Assembly (NCBI RefSeq): GCF_009192945.1
Contig: NZ_NSET01000006.1
Span: 124,001 to 188,000 of the forward strand
Length of the DNA: 64,000 nt
From: Xanthomonas maliensis
GTDB taxonomy: Bacteria; Pseudomonadota; Gammaproteobacteria; Xanthomonadales; Xanthomonadaceae
Reading direction: 5' to 3'
Below the pieces are notes generated by a model, which saw only the letters and a program-made list of their open reading frames with translations, did not search any database and was not told the DNA's origin. This document shows, one piece after another, positions 61,992 through 64,000 of the stretch (position 1 is its first letter; the number at the start of each line of letters is the position of its first letter). The position numbers and the translations under genes were made by a program.

Positions 61992-64000
61992 ATGAAAAAG
62001 TTCAACGATTGGCCCATCCGCCGCAAACTGATGTTCGCGTTTTGCCTGAGCGCCGTGCTGACGGCCCTGCTGGGTGGCTTGGGCTATGTCCGCATGAAGC
62101 AGATGCAGCAGGACACCACCCTGATCAACGAAGACATGGTGCCGGTGCTGAGTCGCCTGTCCGAACTGCGCGGCTTTGCCGGCGAGTTCCGCGTCTATGA
62201 AGTCGGTCAATTCGTCAATCTCGACGACCCCAAGCGCTACGACTACTTCTTCCAGCGCATGGACGAGATCCAGGGCAAATACCGGCAGACGCAGCAGGCG
62301 CTGGAAGCCAAGCTGGGCACCGATTCGCCGCTGCGTGCCGAGTACGCCAAGCTGGTCGATGCCAGCAAGCGCTACTTCGCCGCGAACGTCGAGCTGCGCA
62401 AGCTGTACCCGTTGCCCGATCGCAGCAAGGCGATGGAGTTCTCGCGCAAGCAATCGGGCGAAATCCGCAAGGAGCTGTTCGCCTCGGTCGACAAGCTCTA
62501 CGCGCAGCAGTCCAAGGCGCTGAACGACATGGTGGCCGCCAGTGCCGGCTCGTTCAAGCTGACCAGCCTGGTGCTGTTGCTGGGCACGATGCTGATGGCG
62601 GCGTTGTCGATCACCTTCGGCTGGTTGATCGCGCGCGGTATCACCACGCCGCTGTCGCGGGCACTGGGCGCGATCCAGGCGGTGTCGCGTGGCGACCTGA
62701 GCGTGCAGATCGGCACCACCAGCAAGGACGAGATCGGCCAGATGCTGACCGCCACCGGCGGCATGACGCAGATGCTGCGCCGCTTCTCCGACGAAACCGC
62801 TCGCATGTCGCACCTGCATGCGGCCGAGGACATCACCCATCGCATGCCGGAAGATTTCCCCGGCGTGTACGGCAACCTCGCCATCGGCATCAACACGATG
62901 ATCTTCGAGCATCTCGATGCCATCGTCGATGCGGTGCGCATCCTCAATCAATACGCACAGGGCGACCTGAGCGAAGATGCGCGTCGCCTGCCGGCCAGCC
63001 GCGCGGTGCTGCACGAAGCCATGGACGCCGCCAAGGCCAGCCTGCTGTCGATCAACACCGAGATCAAGCAGTTGGCGCAGGCGGCTGCCTCTGGCGACTT
63101 CAGTGCGCGCGGCGATGCGCAGCGCTTCAAGTACGACTTCGCGGTGATGGTGGCCGATCTGAACTCGATGATGGAAGTCAGCGACCGCAATCTCGGCAAG
63201 CTGTCGCAGTTGCTGGGCGCAGTGGCCGAGGGCGACCTCACCGCGCGCATGGACGGCGAATTCCACGGCGTGTTCGCCCGCCTGCGCGACGATGCCAATA
63301 CCACCGTGCAGCAGTTGACCGACATCGTCGGGCGCATCAAGCATTCCACGCTGGCGATCAACACCGCTGCCGGGGAAATCGCCGCGGGCAACCAGGATCT
63401 GTCGCAGCGTACCGAGCAGCAGGCCGCCAATCTGGAAGAAACCGCCGCCTCGATGGAGGAACTGACCTCCACTGTCAAGCAGAACGCCGATCATGCGCGC
63501 CAGGCCAATCAGCTGGCGATCGGTGCAGCGGGCGTGGCCTCGCATGGTGGCGAAGTGGTCGGTCAGGTGGTCACCACCATGTCCGGCATCGAAACCTCGT
63601 CCAAGAAGATCGCCGAAATCATCAGCGTCATCGATGGCATCGCGTTCCAGACCAATATCCTGGCCTTGAATGCCGCGGTGGAAGCCGCGCGTGCCGGCGA
63701 GCAGGGTCGCGGCTTCGCGGTGGTCGCCTCCGAAGTGCGGACGCTGGCGCAGCGCTCGGCCAATGCCGCCAAGGAGATCAAGAGCCTGATCGACGATTCC
63801 GTCGGCAAGGTCGCCGAAGGCTCGGCGCTGGTGCAGCAGGCCGGTACCACCATGGCCGAGATCGTGTCCTCGGTGCAGCGCGTCACCGACATCATGAGCG
63901 AGATTTCTGCCGCCTCGCAGGAACAGTCCTCGGGGATCGAGCAGGTCAATCTGACCGTCACCCAGATGGACGAAGCCACCCAGCAGAATGCCGCCCTGGT
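61992..64000 (+). CDS. Methyl-accepting chemotaxis protein 7, 3' end outside window
   Basis: The frame from ATG 61992 (TGGAG at 61981-61985) stays open to the window edge, giving at least 669 residues. Membrane helices about 10-32 and about 190-212 flank a four-helix-bundle-like sensor. Its [20 protein letters not shown] is related to [20 protein letters not shown] of receptor 1, so the two sensors share ancestry. The cytoplasmic HAMP-like modules ([60 protein letters not shown]) match receptor 4 instead. The signalling tip [20 protein letters not shown] is present near 553. It looks like a mosaic of receptor 1 and receptor 4. The tail, and hence any pentapeptide, is not visible. Confidence 0.93.
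   Translation, partial: MKKFNDWPIRRKLMFAFCLSAVLTALLGGLGYVRMKQMQQDTTLINEDMVPVLSRLSELRGFAGEFRVYEVGQFVNLDDPKRYDYFFQRMDEIQGKYRQTQQALEAKLGTDSPLRAEYAKLVDASKRYFAANVELRKLYPLPDRSKAMEFSRKQSGEIRKELFASVDKLYAQQSKALNDMVAASAGSFKLTSLVLLLGTMLMAALSITFGWLIARGITTPLSRALGAIQAVSRGDLSVQIGTTSKDEIGQMLTATGGMTQMLRRFSDETARMSHLHAAEDITHRMPEDFPGVYGNLAIGINTMIFEHLDAIVDAVRILNQYAQGDLSEDARRLPASRAVLHEAMDAAKASLLSINTEIKQLAQAAASGDFSARGDAQRFKYDFAVMVADLNSMMEVSDRNLGKLSQLLGAVAEGDLTARMDGEFHGVFARLRDDANTTVQQLTDIVGRIKHSTLAINTAAGEIAAGNQDLSQRTEQQAANLEETAASMEELTSTVKQNADHARQANQLAIGAAGVASHGGEVVGQVVTTMSGIETSSKKIAEIISVIDGIAFQTNILALNAAVEAARAGEQGRGFAVVASEVRTLAQRSANAAKEIKSLIDDSVGKVAEGSALVQQAGTTMAEIVSSVQRVTDIMSEISAASQEQSSGIEQVNLTVTQMDEATQQNAAL

Noticed and set aside
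1-64000. tRNA or rRNA genes
   Set aside because: No clover-leaf or ribosomal RNA sequence was recognised by eye; a dedicated scan was not possible.

Overview
The window is GC-rich, densely coding, and almost entirely on the + strand. It reads as a flagellar and chemotaxis superregion of a Xanthomonas-type gammaproteobacterium (Lysobacteraceae). The assignment rests on gene order (fliEFGHIJK, fliLMNOPQR, flhBA, flhF-flhG-fliA-cheYZA, motCD-parC-parP-cheY-cheA, then an array of chemoreceptors), on sigma54-type -24/-12 promoters before each structural block, and on GTAGGAGC-type REP palindromes. The species cannot be told from the sequence alone.

Layout. (1) 1-6766: the end of a surface-glycan or flagellin-modification block: a partial left-handed beta-helix acyltransferase, a sulfotransferase-like protein, an FkbM methyltransferase with a duplicated N-terminal module, and a 1184-residue multi-domain glycosyltransferase. 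(2) 6797-7441: a block of intergenic repeats. (3) 7513-17713: fliEFGHIJK and fliLMNOP, each led by a sigma54 promoter. (4) 17714-18778: a 1.07-kb repeat-filled gap that splits fliP from fliQ and contains two ~205-bp inverted arms. (5) 18779-29360: fliQR, two tandem periplasmic-propeller diguanylate cyclases, then flhBA. (6) 29361-35989: two REP hairpins, then flhF-flhG-fliA-cheY-cheZ-cheA. (7) 35990-37519: a decayed island with remnants of an S41 peptidase and a second gene, plus a 147-bp palindromic element. (8) 37520-44132: motC-motD-parC-parP and STAS-cheY-cheA2, each led by a sigma28 promoter. (9) 44133-64000: seven chemoreceptor genes (the last runs off the window), one orphan receptor-like sensor protein without a signalling domain, and one outer-membrane barrel gene next to a receptor.

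Regulatory logic. Sigma54-type sites precede fliE, fliL, fliQ, flhB and flhF. At fliE, fliL and flhB the -12 C lies exactly 35 bp before the start codon; at fliQ it lies only 13 bp before it, which implies a nearly leaderless transcript. FliA (sigma28) is encoded in the window, and sites of the form T(A/C)AAG..-N11/12-GCCG(T/A/C)(T/C)A. precede motC, the STAS operon, both diguanylate cyclases, the orphan sensor, the barrel-receptor operon and several receptors. The late genes therefore form a readable FliA regulon that includes members not usually counted as flagellar.

The least expected items are: the orphan sigma28-driven sensor protein (52633-53154); the pairing of an outer-membrane barrel with a PAS receptor (58637-61645); the six tandem copies of an LLAEMD(A/S)DPAF motif in the ParP linker (40264-40720); the twin propeller cyclases inside the flagellar export genes; receptors that carry several HAMP-like modules, with near-identical signalling tips in three genes; and the large nested inverted repeat between fliP and fliQ.
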